Source of the DNA: Gardnerella vaginalis
GTDB taxonomy: Bacteria > Actinomycetota > Actinomycetes > Actinomycetales > Bifidobacteriaceae
NCBI RefSeq assembly: GCF_001563665.1
Contig: NZ_KQ961857.1
Location: 1-45,741, forward strand
Direction: 5' to 3'
Length of the DNA stretch: 45,741 bases
The stretch's first letter is position 1. The number at the start of each line of letters is the position of its first letter. A program made the position numbers and the translations under genes. Shown piece after piece: positions 1-8,741 of the stretch. The notes under the pieces were generated by a model, which was not told the origin of the DNA, made no database searches, and saw nothing but the letters and a program-made list of their open reading frames with translations.

Positions 1-55
1 AAAATCTTGCGATGAGAGAAACTCCGAGAGCTCAACCCCATTTAATAGGAAAATC

Positions 56-85
56 CTGTAAATAAACCTATAGTTTTATTTACAG
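56..85 (+). other. 11-bp perfect inverted repeat upstream of purB
   Basis: The arms CTGTAAATAAA (56-66) and TTTATTTACAG (75-85) are perfectly complementary around an 8-base loop. The stem is AT-rich and no uninterrupted T-run follows, so it is not a convincing terminator. It could mark the 3' end of a gene lying left of the window or form a leader hairpin ahead of purB. No coding region is recognised in bases 1-176. Confidence 0.4.
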
Positions 86-176
86 TGTATACTTCCCAAT
101 TAGTTTAGGCAGAGATTTAACTTATAGCAAACTAAAACTTGTTAGTCTAATTCCTAGTTTGATGTAAGGTAAAACT

Positions 177-1619
177 ATGAAGCTTACTGATATTTCTCCT
201 GCTATTGCTCTTACTCCACTCGATGGACGCTATCATACACAAACTTCTCCTCTAGTTGAATACTTAAGCGAACCTGCATTAAATCGCGAACGCATGCGAG
301 TAGAAGTAGAATGGATGATTCTTTTAGCAAATGGTTATAAAGCAAATAACTTTATGCCAATCGTTAAAGGCGTTGAACGTTTAAGCGATGAAGAATGTGA
401 ATATTTGCGTTCTATTCCAGAAAATTTTGATAAAGAAGGAATTGCACGTCATGCAGCTCATGAAGCTATTACTCATCACGATGTAAAAGCTGTTGAATAC
501 TACATTGATGACGCTTTAGACGAAGCAGAAGAAAAGTTAAAGCATAAAACTCAACTTTCTTCGCTTAAAACTCTTGTTCATTTTGCTTGCACAAGTGAAG
601 ATATAAATAATCTTTCTATTGCTCGATGCGTAAAAAACGCTGTGAAAAATGTTTATAGAAAGCAATTAGACCAAATAGTGGATTATCTAGTTAAAAAAGC
701 ACGAGAATATCGCGATATGCCTCTCCTTTCGCTTACTCATGGTCAGCCTGCAACTCCAACTACTTTAGGAAAAGAACTTGCTGTATATGCCTATCGCTTG
801 CAAAGACAGCAAAAGCATTTAGATAATCAAGATTATCTTGGGAAAATAAATGGTGCTACTGGAACTTTTGGAGCGCATGTAGTAGCATTCCCGGAAGTCG
901 ATTGGATTAGCGTTTCAAAAGAATTTGTAACAAATCGCATGAATCTTGATTTCAATCCTTTAACTACTCAAATAGAAAGTCACGATTGGCAAGCTGAATT
1001 ATATAGCACTGTTAGCCACATCAACCATATTTTACATAATCTTGCTGTTGATATATGGATGTACATTTCTAGAGGAGTATTTGTACAAGTTCCAGTTAAA
1101 GGCGCAACAGGATCTTCTACCATGCCTCATAAAGTAAATCCTATTCGTTTTGAGAATGCTGAAGCAAATCTCGAAATTTCTTGCTCCTTACTCGACACTC
1201 TTTGTGCAACTCTTACTGAGAGCAGATGGCAAAGAGATTTAACAGATTCAACAACGCAAAGAAATATTGGTTCAGCGTTTGGATATGCAATACTTGCTCT
1301 TAACAATCTATTTGGAGGATTACAATCAATTCATCCTAATAGTGATTTTATGAAACAAGAATTGAATAACAATTGGGAAGTTTTAGGCGAACCAATACAA
1401 ACTGCTATGCGAGCTGAAGAGATTGCTGGAGTTGAGGGTATGGAACGCCCTTATGAACAAGTTAAAGAACTAATGCGAGGAAACAAGATTAACCAAGAAG
1501 ACGTTGAATCCTTCATTTCTTCTAGAAACTTTGATTCTGAAACATCTAAACGTTTAACTTCTTTAAAGCCAGAAACTTATACAGGATTGGCTTCAAAATT
1601 AGTTGATTTTCTTGAATAA
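177..1619 (+). CDS. purB: Adenylosuccinate lyase (PurB)
   Basis: This 480-residue protein belongs to the fumarase/aspartase superfamily. It acts twice in purine synthesis, splitting SAICAR to AICAR and adenylosuccinate to AMP, releasing fumarate each time. The superfamily signature GSSTMPHKVNPIRFENAEAN is intact, and the N-terminal LTPLDGRY stretch and the HGQPATPTTLGKE motif are typical of the E. coli-like PurB branch. Length is slightly above the usual 430-475. ATG at 177 is preceded by a short AAGG ribosome site. The gene stands alone on the plus strand, with a hairpin after its stop and the membrane protein gene 121 bases further on. The identification is secure. Confidence 0.96.
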   Translation: MKLTDISPAIALTPLDGRYHTQTSPLVEYLSEPALNRERMRVEVEWMILLANGYKANNFMPIVKGVERLSDEECEYLRSIPENFDKEGIARHAAHEAITHHDVKAVEYYIDDALDEAEEKLKHKTQLSSLKTLVHFACTSEDINNLSIARCVKNAVKNVYRKQLDQIVDYLVKKAREYRDMPLLSLTHGQPATPTTLGKELAVYAYRLQRQQKHLDNQDYLGKINGATGTFGAHVVAFPEVDWISVSKEFVTNRMNLDFNPLTTQIESHDWQAELYSTVSHINHILHNLAVDIWMYISRGVFVQVPVKGATGSSTMPHKVNPIRFENAEANLEISCSLLDTLCATLTESRWQRDLTDSTTQRNIGSAFGYAILALNNLFGGLQSIHPNSDFMKQELNNNWEVLGEPIQTAMRAEEIAGVEGMERPYEQVKELMRGNKINQEDVESFISSRNFDSETSKRLTSLKPETYTGLASKLVDFLE

Positions 1620-1646
1620 GGAATATTATTAAGAATCATGTAAACT

Positions 1647-1681
1647 ATGCATAGTGTGTTATACAATAGCACGCTATGCAT
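1647..1681 (+). terminator. Hairpin after purB, possible terminator
   Basis: Arms of 12 bases (1647-1658 and 1670-1681) pair with one G-U wobble around an 11-base loop. The hairpin lies 28 bases after the purB stop. The bases after it are only moderately T-rich, so termination may be weak or factor-assisted. The loop contains TACAAT, which could alternatively be a -10 element for the next gene. Confidence 0.45.
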
Positions 1682-1740
1682 TCCTGTTCTAATTTGAGCA
1701 GAATAACATTAAATACGCATACAATTGATGGTACGTTCAA

Positions 1741-4191
1741 ATGCAAACGCAAGTAGTTTCACATACAGATGTTGTTATCAATGACACTCAGCCTAGTAGA
1801 GTGAGAAATCTAGCAGATTTACTTTATGCGATTTTGTCATTGGTTTTAAGCTTTGTTGTAATTCTTTCAGCAATGTATCTTTCTGGTACTACTGCAGGTG
1901 TCGAGCACGATGCTAGAAATGCTGGCAAAATTATTGTGTGGATTATAACAGATGTTCCTTCATCTCTTATGCAACAAGGTTTAACTATTATAATCGTCAC
2001 AGTTGTTCTTGCGAGTATGATTAGAGCAAAAAGATGGGTTGATATATCAATATCAACTATCACTTTGCTTTTAACATATTTAATTTCATGGGCAATTTCT
2101 TATATGCTTGCAAAATTAAATAGTCCTTCTCTTTTCGCATCCCTTACTTCAATTTCTAATTCTCAAGGTATAGAAGTATTTGAATTATTGCCAGATATGT
2201 ATGCAGTACTAGTAGCTTTCCTTACTGTAAGTGGTCCTAGAAGAGATAATAGAATACTGAAAATATCTTGGAATACTTTGATTGTCACTGCTCCTATTTT
2301 GATTATGACATCATGGAATTCTTTAACTGGAGTACTAGCATCATGGTGTATTGGCAGAACTATTGGAACTTTAGTTAGATTTATTAAAGGAACTAAAAGC
2401 AAAGGTGCTTGGGGTGACGATATTGTTGACGCTTTAAGCAATATAGGAATCAATAATTTAGTGCAATTAACTAGACGAAACCAACAAGCAGATCATTCTG
2501 GAATGCTTCGCTCTAGTTTAGATGACGATTTAATAGAAAATTCTCGTATGTATGATGCGACCGATATTCATGGCAATCGTTACGTAATTTCTGTTTTAGA
2601 CAATCAAGTTCACTTACCAGGATACATAAATCAGCTTTGGCAATGGATTAGACTTATTGACGTTCCTGTTAGAAGAGATCCTTCAGCTCGTCATACAGTT
2701 CATCATCATCTTTCAATGTTACTTGCATTAAGAAATCTAAGATTAGCAACAGCTAATTTTTATGGAGTTACAGATTTTGAAAAGTCATCAATGATGGTTT
2801 TTAACTCTAATAACACTCCTAGCCCATGCAATCTTAATACTATGACTATTGATGATGCTGCTAGATTTATGAGATATCTTGATATTGCTAATAGTAGAGG
2901 TATTACTCATAGGAGAATTACTCCAGAAACTTTAGCTAGATTAGAAGATGGAACGCCAATTATAGCTGGATGGCATAATGGCGATGTTGCTAGTGATAAA
3001 AACAATATTGCTTTAGATAAAGTACAATTATTAACACTTATTGCAGCTTTAATTGGCATAGATAATGCGATTCAAGCAGCAATTGAATCATGGGGACGTA
3101 ACACTTTAGCTGATTTGCTACCTTTTATGCAAAAAGCTGCTATACCTGCATCTACAAGAGCATTGCCTTCAGTTAATAAGAAAATGCTTGAGGAATTAAA
3201 TAATAAAATAAGCGCGAATGTTATAGAGCAAGTGAACGAAGAAGATGTAACAGCAATACGTCTTTCTCGTTTCAATATTCGATTCTTTGTAAGTATAGTT
3301 TTAGCAATTATTGCTGGTGTAGTTATAATCACGCAATTACATTTACAAGAATTAGTTAAAGCTCTAAGAATGGCGAACCCTCTACTAGTTTTAATATGCT
3401 TATTATGCAGCATTGCAGCATGGATTGGTTCAGCAATAACATTAAGCTCATTCATGGATGACGCTAAGCCTTCTGCTTGGGTTTTATTCTGCTCACAAGT
3501 AGCATCAGGTTTTACAGCTGTTTCTATGCCAGCTGGAGTAGGACCAGCGTTTGTAAATCTTCAACTTCTAAAAAAGCAAGGCTACTCTCCTACTGCAGCT
3601 ACAGCTATTACAAGTGCAACTTGGATGATCCAAGCTATTATGACAACGCTTGTTATGTTCGCAATCGGTATTTTTACTGGAAGAAATGTACTTTCAGGAA
3701 TGATCCCAACGCATATGTTTATTACAGTAATTGGATTAGTTACATTGATTGTAAGCATATGCATGGCAATTGCTCCTATTCGTAAAAAAATAACAAAGCG
3801 CTATTTACCAATTCTTTTTGCTTATGGACAGCAAATTAAAGAAATGATTTCTAAGCCAATACAACTTTTTATCAGTATTTTTGGAGCAATCATATTAGTT
3901 ATAGCAGTTGGATTAGGATATTGGATTTCACTTCTTGCTTTCGACTATTATGCAAATCCTTTAGAAACAATATTGCTATTCTTAGTTGCAAATGCTGCAG
4001 GCTCTGCTATACCAACTCCTGGAGGATTAGGAGCTGTAGAAGCATCATTGACATTCGCATTTACATCAGTTGGAGTTCCGCCGACAATTGCATTATCTGC
4101 AACACTTCTTTATAGATTGATGTTTTATTGGTTAAGAATACCTTTAGGAGCTATGTCTATGAGATGGCTTAGTAAAACTGGCAATATATAG
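1741..4191 (+). CDS. Large membrane protein: N-terminal membrane domain, pseudokinase-like middle, C-terminal flippase-like (LPG-synthase TM) domain
   Basis: This 816-residue integral membrane protein has three parts. Residues about 27-212 hold roughly five hydrophobic segments. Residues about 255-470 are soluble and recall a protein-kinase/aminoglycoside-phosphotransferase fold: HRRITPETL (390-398) sits where HRDLKPEN would be, and GWH (410-412) where DFG would be, so phosphotransfer is unlikely. Residues about 510-810 hold 7-8 membrane segments ending in PTPGGLGAVEASL (758-770), the mark of the UPF0104/YbhN/lysylphosphatidylglycerol-synthase transmembrane family. The family is linked to lipid handling or flipping, but the substrate here cannot be read from sequence. 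The lysyl-transferase domain of MprF is absent. ATG at 1741 has no clear ribosome site, so the start is less certain than the rest. Confidence 0.8.
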   Translation: MQTQVVSHTDVVINDTQPSRVRNLADLLYAILSLVLSFVVILSAMYLSGTTAGVEHDARNAGKIIVWIITDVPSSLMQQGLTIIIVTVVLASMIRAKRWVDISISTITLLLTYLISWAISYMLAKLNSPSLFASLTSISNSQGIEVFELLPDMYAVLVAFLTVSGPRRDNRILKISWNTLIVTAPILIMTSWNSLTGVLASWCIGRTIGTLVRFIKGTKSKGAWGDDIVDALSNIGINNLVQLTRRNQQADHSGMLRSSLDDDLIENSRMYDATDIHGNRYVISVLDNQVHLPGYINQLWQWIRLIDVPVRRDPSARHTVHHHLSMLLALRNLRLATANFYGVTDFEKSSMMVFNSNNTPSPCNLNTMTIDDAARFMRYLDIANSRGITHRRITPETLARLEDGTPIIAGWHNGDVASDKNNIALDKVQLLTLIAALIGIDNAIQAAIESWGRNTLADLLPFMQKAAIPASTRALPSVNKKMLEELNNKISANVIEQVNEEDVTAIRLSRFNIRFFVSIVLAIIAGVVIITQLHLQELVKALRMANPLLVLICLLCSIAAWIGSAITLSSFMDDAKPSAWVLFCSQVASGFTAVSMPAGVGPAFVNLQLLKKQGYSPTAATAITSATWMIQAIMTTLVMFAIGIFTGRNVLSGMIPTHMFITVIGLVTLIVSICMAIAPIRKKITKRYLPILFAYGQQIKEMISKPIQLFISIFGAIILVIAVGLGYWISLLAFDYYANPLETILLFLVANAAGSAIPTPGGLGAVEASLTFAFTSVGVPPTIALSATLLYRLMFYWLRIPLGAMSMRWLSKTGNI

Positions 4192-4270
4192 AGAAAAACG
4201 CAATTTAGAACACTAAATAATAGTTTTGCTATTTACTAAAGACTCATTTTTGAAAAAAATATTAAAAAAG

Positions 4271-4355
4271 TTTAAGAAATCATCAAAAATGGCTACATTT
4301 GTAGGGAAAATGTACTAATATCAAGTATGAGTGTGGCCTTTGAAAGAGAAAGGCC
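4271..4355 (+). promoter_or_regulatory. hup leader with two small hairpins
   Basis: Between the membrane protein gene and hup lies an A-tract-rich stretch (about 4250-4290), then two inverted repeats. The first is TACATTT...AAATGTA, within about 4294-4318. The second is GGCCTTT (4335-4341) with AAAGGCC (4349-4355), a perfect 7-bp stem with a 7-base loop. The second ends shortly before the ribosome site AAAGGA ahead of the hup ATG. An RNA hairpin here could protect the message or tune initiation. No -35/-10 pair could be assigned with confidence. Confidence 0.4.
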
Positions 4356-4375
4356 CCTGACACAAAGGATGCTGC

Positions 4376-4657
4376 ATGGCATACAACAAGTCTGATCTCG
4401 TTTCGAAGATCGCACAGAAGTCCAATTTGACCAAGGCACAGGCCGAAGCCGCCGTCAACGCATTCCAGGATGTGTTCGTTGAGGCTTTGCAGTCCGGCGA
4501 AGGTTTGAAGCTTACTGGTCTTTTCTCTGCAGAGCGTGTAAAGCGCGCTGAGCGCACTGGTCGTAACCCACGCACCGGTGAAACCATCAAGATTCCTGCA
4601 TCCTACGGTGTGCGTATCTCTGCTGGTTCTTTGTTGAAAAAGGCTGTAACTGCCTGA
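4376..4657 (+). CDS. hup: DNA-binding protein HU
   Basis: This 93-residue protein has the full HU/IHF fold. The N-terminal helices start MAYNKSDLVSKIAQKSNLTK, and the beta-arm carries GRNPRTGETIKIPA, the family signature that grips the minor groove. It is a dimeric, non-specific architectural protein that compacts the nucleoid and bends DNA for replication and transcription. ATG at 4376 follows AAAGGA at good spacing. The gene is visibly richer in G+C and uses preferred codons compared with its neighbours, as expected for an abundant protein. It is followed by a strong terminator. No lysine/alanine-rich C-terminal tail like that of mycobacterial HupB is present. Confidence 0.96.
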   Translation: MAYNKSDLVSKIAQKSNLTKAQAEAAVNAFQDVFVEALQSGEGLKLTGLFSAERVKRAERTGRNPRTGETIKIPASYGVRISAGSLLKKAVTA

Positions 4658-4693
4658 ATCACACTTTTACACTAAAAGCGTAAAATAAAAAAT

Positions 4694-4738
4694 ATTGAAG
4701 GGACATTTCGCTGTGTTGCTATGTCCCTTCAATTTTTT
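4694..4738. terminator. Strong bidirectional terminator between hup and the IMPase-like gene
   Basis: Perfect 13-bp arms, ATTGAAGGGACAT (4694-4706) and ATGTCCCTTCAAT (4721-4733), enclose a 14-base loop. A T-run follows on the plus strand and an A-run precedes it. It ends just before the stop codon of the convergent gene, so it can serve both transcripts. Confidence 0.9.
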
Positions 4739-5575
4739 CTAATGTAAGTATTGTTGTAATTCTTTAATAACTAAACCATTAGAGGCAACTACATCATTTT
4801 CTCTACGCCAATGTATAGAACTTCCATCCCATTGGCATACAGTTCCTTGTGCTTCTTTTACAACAACTGCACCTGCAGAAACACCAGGAATATCCCAATA
4901 ATGAAGATGCGGCTCGAAATATGCATCGTATGTACCGTCTGCAACTTTACACAAATCAAGAGATGCAGGGCCTATACGTTTAATATCTGCAGGTCCACCT
5001 TCTAATGAAGACACAACATCTAAAGCTCTCTTAGATTCTTCTGGAATATACGACATTCCGTAACACACAACAGATCCTTGTAAGGTTGATGTTGTAGAAG
5101 GAGTAATTTTTTCGCGTTTTTCACCATTAGGAGTACGACGTATTCGAATAGCACCTTGACCTTTAGCTGCTAAATATGTAAGACCTAGAGCAGGAGCGTG
5201 AACAACACCTAAAACAGGTTGAGCTGAGCTTTCTTCATTAAATTCAAACAAAGAAACAGTAAGAGTCCACTCTGCCATATCTCTATTAAAATTGATTGCT
5301 CCATCAATACTACCAACGCACCAAAAGCGCTCCCCAGGCTTACAATGCTCATGACGATTGCGCCAAAAACCTTGGAATGCGTTAATGTATGTTAAACGAT
5401 TCTCAATAAAACGAATAAGTTTATCGCCAAACTCTGATGATGACTGCGTTGGATCCCCAAGAGCTAAAGAGCTCATATCTCTAGGACTTAATTGATCTTG
5501 ATAAGCGTGTTTCCCAACATCCTCTAAAATTCTAGCTACTTCTAATGCTGCTTCTCTTAAATTTATTTCTGACAT
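4739..5575 (-). CDS. Inositol-monophosphatase-family protein with altered metal site
   Basis: This 278-residue protein has the overall fold of the Mg-dependent inositol monophosphatase/CysQ/histidinol-phosphatase family, including a C-terminal WDIPGVSAGAVVVKEAQG (from residue 227) matching the family's WDxAAG motif. The usual DPxDGT metal motif reads GSIDGA (88-93): the first Asp is Gly and the Thr is Ala, while the second Asp remains. The upstream acidic pair that also binds metal is not obvious. The substrate is therefore unknown, and it may be a degenerate or re-purposed phosphatase. ATG at 5575 follows GAGAGGTGAG. It lies convergent with hup and divergent from serB, with a heat-shock-like inverted repeat about 60 bases upstream. 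Confidence 0.75.
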   Translation of the reverse strand: MSEINLREAALEVARILEDVGKHAYQDQLSPRDMSSLALGDPTQSSSEFGDKLIRFIENRLTYINAFQGFWRNRHEHCKPGERFWCVGSIDGAINFNRDMAEWTLTVSLFEFNEESSAQPVLGVVHAPALGLTYLAAKGQGAIRIRRTPNGEKREKITPSTTSTLQGSVVCYGMSYIPEESKRALDVVSSLEGGPADIKRIGPASLDLCKVADGTYDAYFEPHLHYWDIPGVSAGAVVVKEAQGTVCQWDGSSIHWRRENDVVASNGLVIKELQQYLH

Positions 5576-5630
5576 ATTCTCACCTCTCTATCGTCTGTAT
5601 CTCATCTGTATCCACATATTCTCTTAAAAT

Positions 5631-5651
5631 CTTGCATCTATTTTACTCAAG
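5631..5651 (-). promoter_or_regulatory. HAIR-like inverted repeat (possible HspR site)
   Basis: On the minus strand the sequence is CTTGAGT, 7 bases, ATGCAAG. The HspR operator (HAIR) of actinobacteria is CTTGAGT-N7-ACTCAAG, so one arm is perfect, the other matches 5 of 7, and the spacing is exact. The TTGAGT part could also serve as a -35 box for the IMPase-like gene. A chance match cannot be excluded. Confidence 0.4.
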
Positions 5652-5726
5652 TTTTAGCATGTTACAAAGCGTATACACATTATATTTCAAACACTCCAAT
5701 AAAATTTCACAATTATCACAATAAAA

Positions 5727-5762
5727 ACATATAAAACATATAAAACATATAAAACATATAAA
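5727..5762. repeat. Tandem repeat, four copies of a 9-bp unit
   Basis: ACATATAAA is repeated four times without error in the 302-base spacer between the divergent IMPase-like gene and serB. The rest of that spacer holds the HAIR-like repeat and AT-rich DNA with no recognisable gene. Copy number may vary between strains. Confidence 0.85.
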
Positions 5763-5877
5763 ACTAAGTTTTACTACAAGTAAGACTTACATCCATTCAT
5801 AAAACTCATAAGAACAAACATATAACAATCAAAGATTCTTATTTGATTTGTTGTACATCATATATACAGTATCAGAT

Positions 5878-6549
5878 ATGGATGAATATAAAAAGTGCCA
5901 AACTCAAGCTTTTAGACACGGGCTTTTAGTTATGGACGTTGATGCAACTCTTATTGACGAAGAAGTAATTGATTTGCTTGCACAAGAGTCTGGAGTAGCA
6001 AAAGAAGTAGAAGATATAACACATAAAGCTATGCAAGGAGAAATTGATTTTAATACTTCACTAGTTAAAAGAGTTTCAATGCTTAAAAATACAGATTCAT
6101 CAATATTAACTAAAATACGCGAAAAAATACATGTAACTTATGGAACTAAAGAATTGATTGAGATTCTTCATTCATATGGATGGAAAATTGGAGCTGTTTC
6201 CGGTGGATTTCATGAAGTTATAGATGATATATTATCTTCTATTTCTATAGACTTTTGGGCAGCAAATCATTTAGAAATTGTAAATGGGAAATTAAGTGGA
6301 CGCGTGGCGGGGCAAATCGTAAACAAAGATTATAAATCTTATATGCTGAAAAAATGGGCTTATGAAAATAACATAAGCATAGAAAACACTGTTGCAATTG
6401 GAGATGGCGCTAACGATATTAAAATGCTAACTTGTGCAGGAACAGGAATCGCATTTTGTGCTAAAGAAATAGTTAAAAACAAAATTCCAAACATCATAGA
6501 TAAGCGAGATCTACGTGAAGTTTTGAAGTTTATTAGCAAAAAAATATAG
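5878..6549 (+). CDS. serB: Phosphoserine phosphatase (SerB), HAD superfamily
   Basis: This 223-residue HAD hydrolase is expected to remove phosphate from O-phosphoserine in the last step of serine synthesis. Motif I is DVDATL (Asp20 nucleophile, Asp22 acid/base), motif II is the SGGF stretch, and motif III is GDGANDIKM. No N-terminal ACT domain is present, so this is the short form. ATG at 5878 was chosen; an in-frame TTG at 5848 would add ten residues that do not resemble the family. Neither start has a good ribosome site. The stop lies 4 bases from the stop of the convergent fmt gene, leaving no room for a separate terminator. Confidence 0.85.
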   Translation: MDEYKKCQTQAFRHGLLVMDVDATLIDEEVIDLLAQESGVAKEVEDITHKAMQGEIDFNTSLVKRVSMLKNTDSSILTKIREKIHVTYGTKELIEILHSYGWKIGAVSGGFHEVIDDILSSISIDFWAANHLEIVNGKLSGRVAGQIVNKDYKSYMLKKWAYENNISIENTVAIGDGANDIKMLTCAGTGIAFCAKEIVKNKIPNIIDKRDLREVLKFISKKI

Positions 6550-6553
6550 CTTA

Positions 6554-7534
6554 TTATTCACAATGTGCTTGATCGCTTAAATGCGCTCCTCTAGCCCAAT
6601 CTGCAGCGTTCATAGACTTTTTCCCTTGTGCTTTTACTTCTAGCAACTCTAAAACTCCATTAGAAGTACCAACCCAAACATGATGCTTATCTATAAATAA
6701 TCTTCCAGGTAAAAGATTTACAACTCCCTTTTTTTGTAAATCATTGTTATCAGCTAAAGCACACTTAATAATATGCAACTTTAATTCTGATTCATTATGT
6801 GTTGTATCAACTAAATTACACCAAGCACCAGGATTTGGAGTGCAAGCACGAATTTGACGATCGAGAGCAAAAGCTGGAATATCAAAACGAATATGGGCAT
6901 CTTCAACTGTGATTTTTTGAGCTACTTCATACGATCCTAAAGGTTGCTCTATTGGAATAATAGTTCCAGATTCAACTCCTTTAAGAGAAGTGCAAAGCAA
7001 AGGAGCGCAATCTAAACTTAGTCGTTTTAACAAATCTCCAGAAGTTTCATGAGATCCGATTTCAGTAGTGTATTGAGAAAGAATAGGACCAGAATCCATA
7101 CCTTTAGTAATACGAAATACTGTAGCTCCAGTAACATCATCTCCAGCCCAAATGGATCTTTGAACAGGTGCAGCTCCACGCCATTGAGGCAAAAGTGAAA
7201 AATGAAGATTATACCATCCTAAAGGCAAAGCATTTAATACAGGTTCGCGTAAAATCTTTCCATATGCTACTACTGCAGCAGCTTTAATACCGGAATCCTT
7301 TAATTGCTTAATAAATAACTCTTCTTCACTAGGATCTGATTGCCATACAGGTAAACCTAATTCTAAAGCTGCCTGTTTTACAGGACTTTGTACTAATTTT
7401 CTTCCTCGTCCAGTTGGCGCATCAGGGCGCGTAAGAACAGCGCGCACATCAAAATGTTCATGATCTTCAGCTAATAAGCGAAGAGATGGCACTGCAACTT
7501 CAGGAGTACCAGCGAATAACAATGGTAATACCAT
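6554..7534 (-). CDS. fmt: Methionyl-tRNA formyltransferase
   Basis: This 326-residue enzyme formylates initiator Met-tRNA using 10-formyl-tetrahydrofolate. It opens with LLFAGTPEVAVPSL and contains NLHFSLLPQWRGAAPVQRSI, the active-site block with the catalytic Asn-His pair and the SLLP loop, and GATVFRITKGMDSGPIL further on. A C-terminal OB-like domain follows. ATG at 7534 was preferred over an in-frame GTG two codons upstream because GGAG lies five bases before the ATG. In many actinobacteria fmt sits next to priA; here it is about 15 kb away from priA, downstream of dnaJ. Confidence 0.95.
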   Translation of the reverse strand: MVLPLLFAGTPEVAVPSLRLLAEDHEHFDVRAVLTRPDAPTGRGRKLVQSPVKQAALELGLPVWQSDPSEEELFIKQLKDSGIKAAAVVAYGKILREPVLNALPLGWYNLHFSLLPQWRGAAPVQRSIWAGDDVTGATVFRITKGMDSGPILSQYTTEIGSHETSGDLLKRLSLDCAPLLCTSLKGVESGTIIPIEQPLGSYEVAQKITVEDAHIRFDIPAFALDRQIRACTPNPGAWCNLVDTTHNESELKLHIIKCALADNNDLQKKGVVNLLPGRLFIDKHHVWVGTSNGVLELLEVKAQGKKSMNAADWARGAHLSDQAHCE

Positions 7535-7555
7535 AAACACTCCACTAAAAAAACC

Positions 7556-7600
7556 AACTAAAACTAACTAAAACTAATATAAAACCAATATAAACTAGCT
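7556..7600. repeat. AT-rich short tandem repeats between fmt and dnaJ
   Basis: Two perfect tandem copies of AACTAAAACT (7556-7565, 7566-7575) are followed by diverged copies of the AATATAAA(A)C type. They fill most of the 70-base spacer. Confidence 0.6.
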
Positions 7601-7604
7601 AAAG

Positions 7605-8741
7605 CTAATCTATAAAAGCATCTTTAAGCTTACTAAAGAAACCTTTACGATTTAAATTCTCTTTTACTGAAGTTTGCTTTATATCTTTAACTTCTAAATC
7701 GTGAATCTTTGCAAATTGCTCCATTAACTCACGTTCTTTAGAACTCAATTTAGTAGGAATATTAACGTTTACATGAACAAGTAAATTGCCACGTTCTTTA
7801 TTTTCAGAACGCATTATTCTAGATCCTAAGCCTTGTAAAGTAATAACATCCTCATTTTGGCAACCTTGAGGGATAGCAACTTCTTTATCTCCGTCAAAAG
7901 TGTGAATTGTTGTATTGTGTCCTAATACAGCCCAGCTCATAGGAACTTCAATCCAGCAATGTAAATCATCACCTTCTCTAGTAAATTGTTTATCATTTCG
8001 GATTAAAACATCAATGTACAAATCTCCGGCAGGTCCGCCACACTCGCCTACTTCGCCTTGAGATGCTAAACGAAGTCTAGATTGATTGTTAATTCCAGCT
8101 GGAATATTTACTCCAACTTCACGAACAGTGCGAACGCGACCAGTTCCGCGGCATTGAGAACAAACGTTTTTAATAATAGTTCCATGACCTTCACACATTC
8201 CACAAGGCATAGAAGTCATCATTTGACCTAACAAAGTATGAATAACTTTTTGAGTTGAACCAGTTCCATGGCATTGCGGGCATGTAACAGGAGAATTTCC
8301 ATCGCTAGAGCCATTTCCATTGCAATCTTTACATAATCCAAAAGTGGATACTTTAATCTTTACAGTTCCACCGAAAACTGCAGTCTTTAAGTCGATATTA
8401 GCTTCTGCTAACGAATCAGAACCTCTTTGAACTCTCGAAATTGGTGAGCTAGTAGTTCCACCAAAGAATTGCGAGAAAACGCTACCCATATCCATATCAA
8501 ATGGATTACCAGCAGAAGAACCTGAAGATGGATTATTAGGATCAACACCCATATCGTACATTCGACGTTTTTCAGGATTTGACAAAACTTCGTAAGCGTT
8601 ATTTACTTCCTTAAACTTATCTTCAAATTCTGCACCTGCAAGATCAGGATGATACTTACGACTCATCTTCCTATAAGCTTTACGAATATCATCATCACTT
8701 GCATTACGATCAACGCCTAAAATCTCGTAATAATCAGTCAC
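7605..8741 (-). CDS. dnaJ: Chaperone protein DnaJ (hrcA-linked type)
   Basis: This 378-residue type I Hsp40 stimulates the ATPase of DnaK and delivers unfolded clients. The J domain (1-68) has the essential HPD at residues 31-33. A linker rich in Gly, Ser and Phe follows, then four zinc-binding repeats from about residue 138 ([32 protein letters not shown]), and two C-terminal beta domains. The start is GTG at 8741 with GAGGG upstream. The gene lies downstream of hrcA in the same direction. No dnaK or grpE is in the window, so this is probably the second actinobacterial DnaJ (DnaJ2) rather than the one in the dnaK operon. Confidence 0.93.
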   Translation of the reverse strand: MTDYYEILGVDRNASDDDIRKAYRKMSRKYHPDLAGAEFEDKFKEVNNAYEVLSNPEKRRMYDMGVDPNNPSSGSSAGNPFDMDMGSVFSQFFGGTTSSPISRVQRGSDSLAEANIDLKTAVFGGTVKIKVSTFGLCKDCNGNGSSDGNSPVTCPQCHGTGSTQKVIHTLLGQMMTSMPCGMCEGHGTIIKNVCSQCRGTGRVRTVREVGVNIPAGINNQSRLRLASQGEVGECGGPAGDLYIDVLIRNDKQFTREGDDLHCWIEVPMSWAVLGHNTTIHTFDGDKEVAIPQGCQNEDVITLQGLGSRIMRSENKERGNLLVHVNVNIPTKLSSKERELMEQFAKIHDLEVKDIKQTSVKENLNRKGFFSKLKDAFID

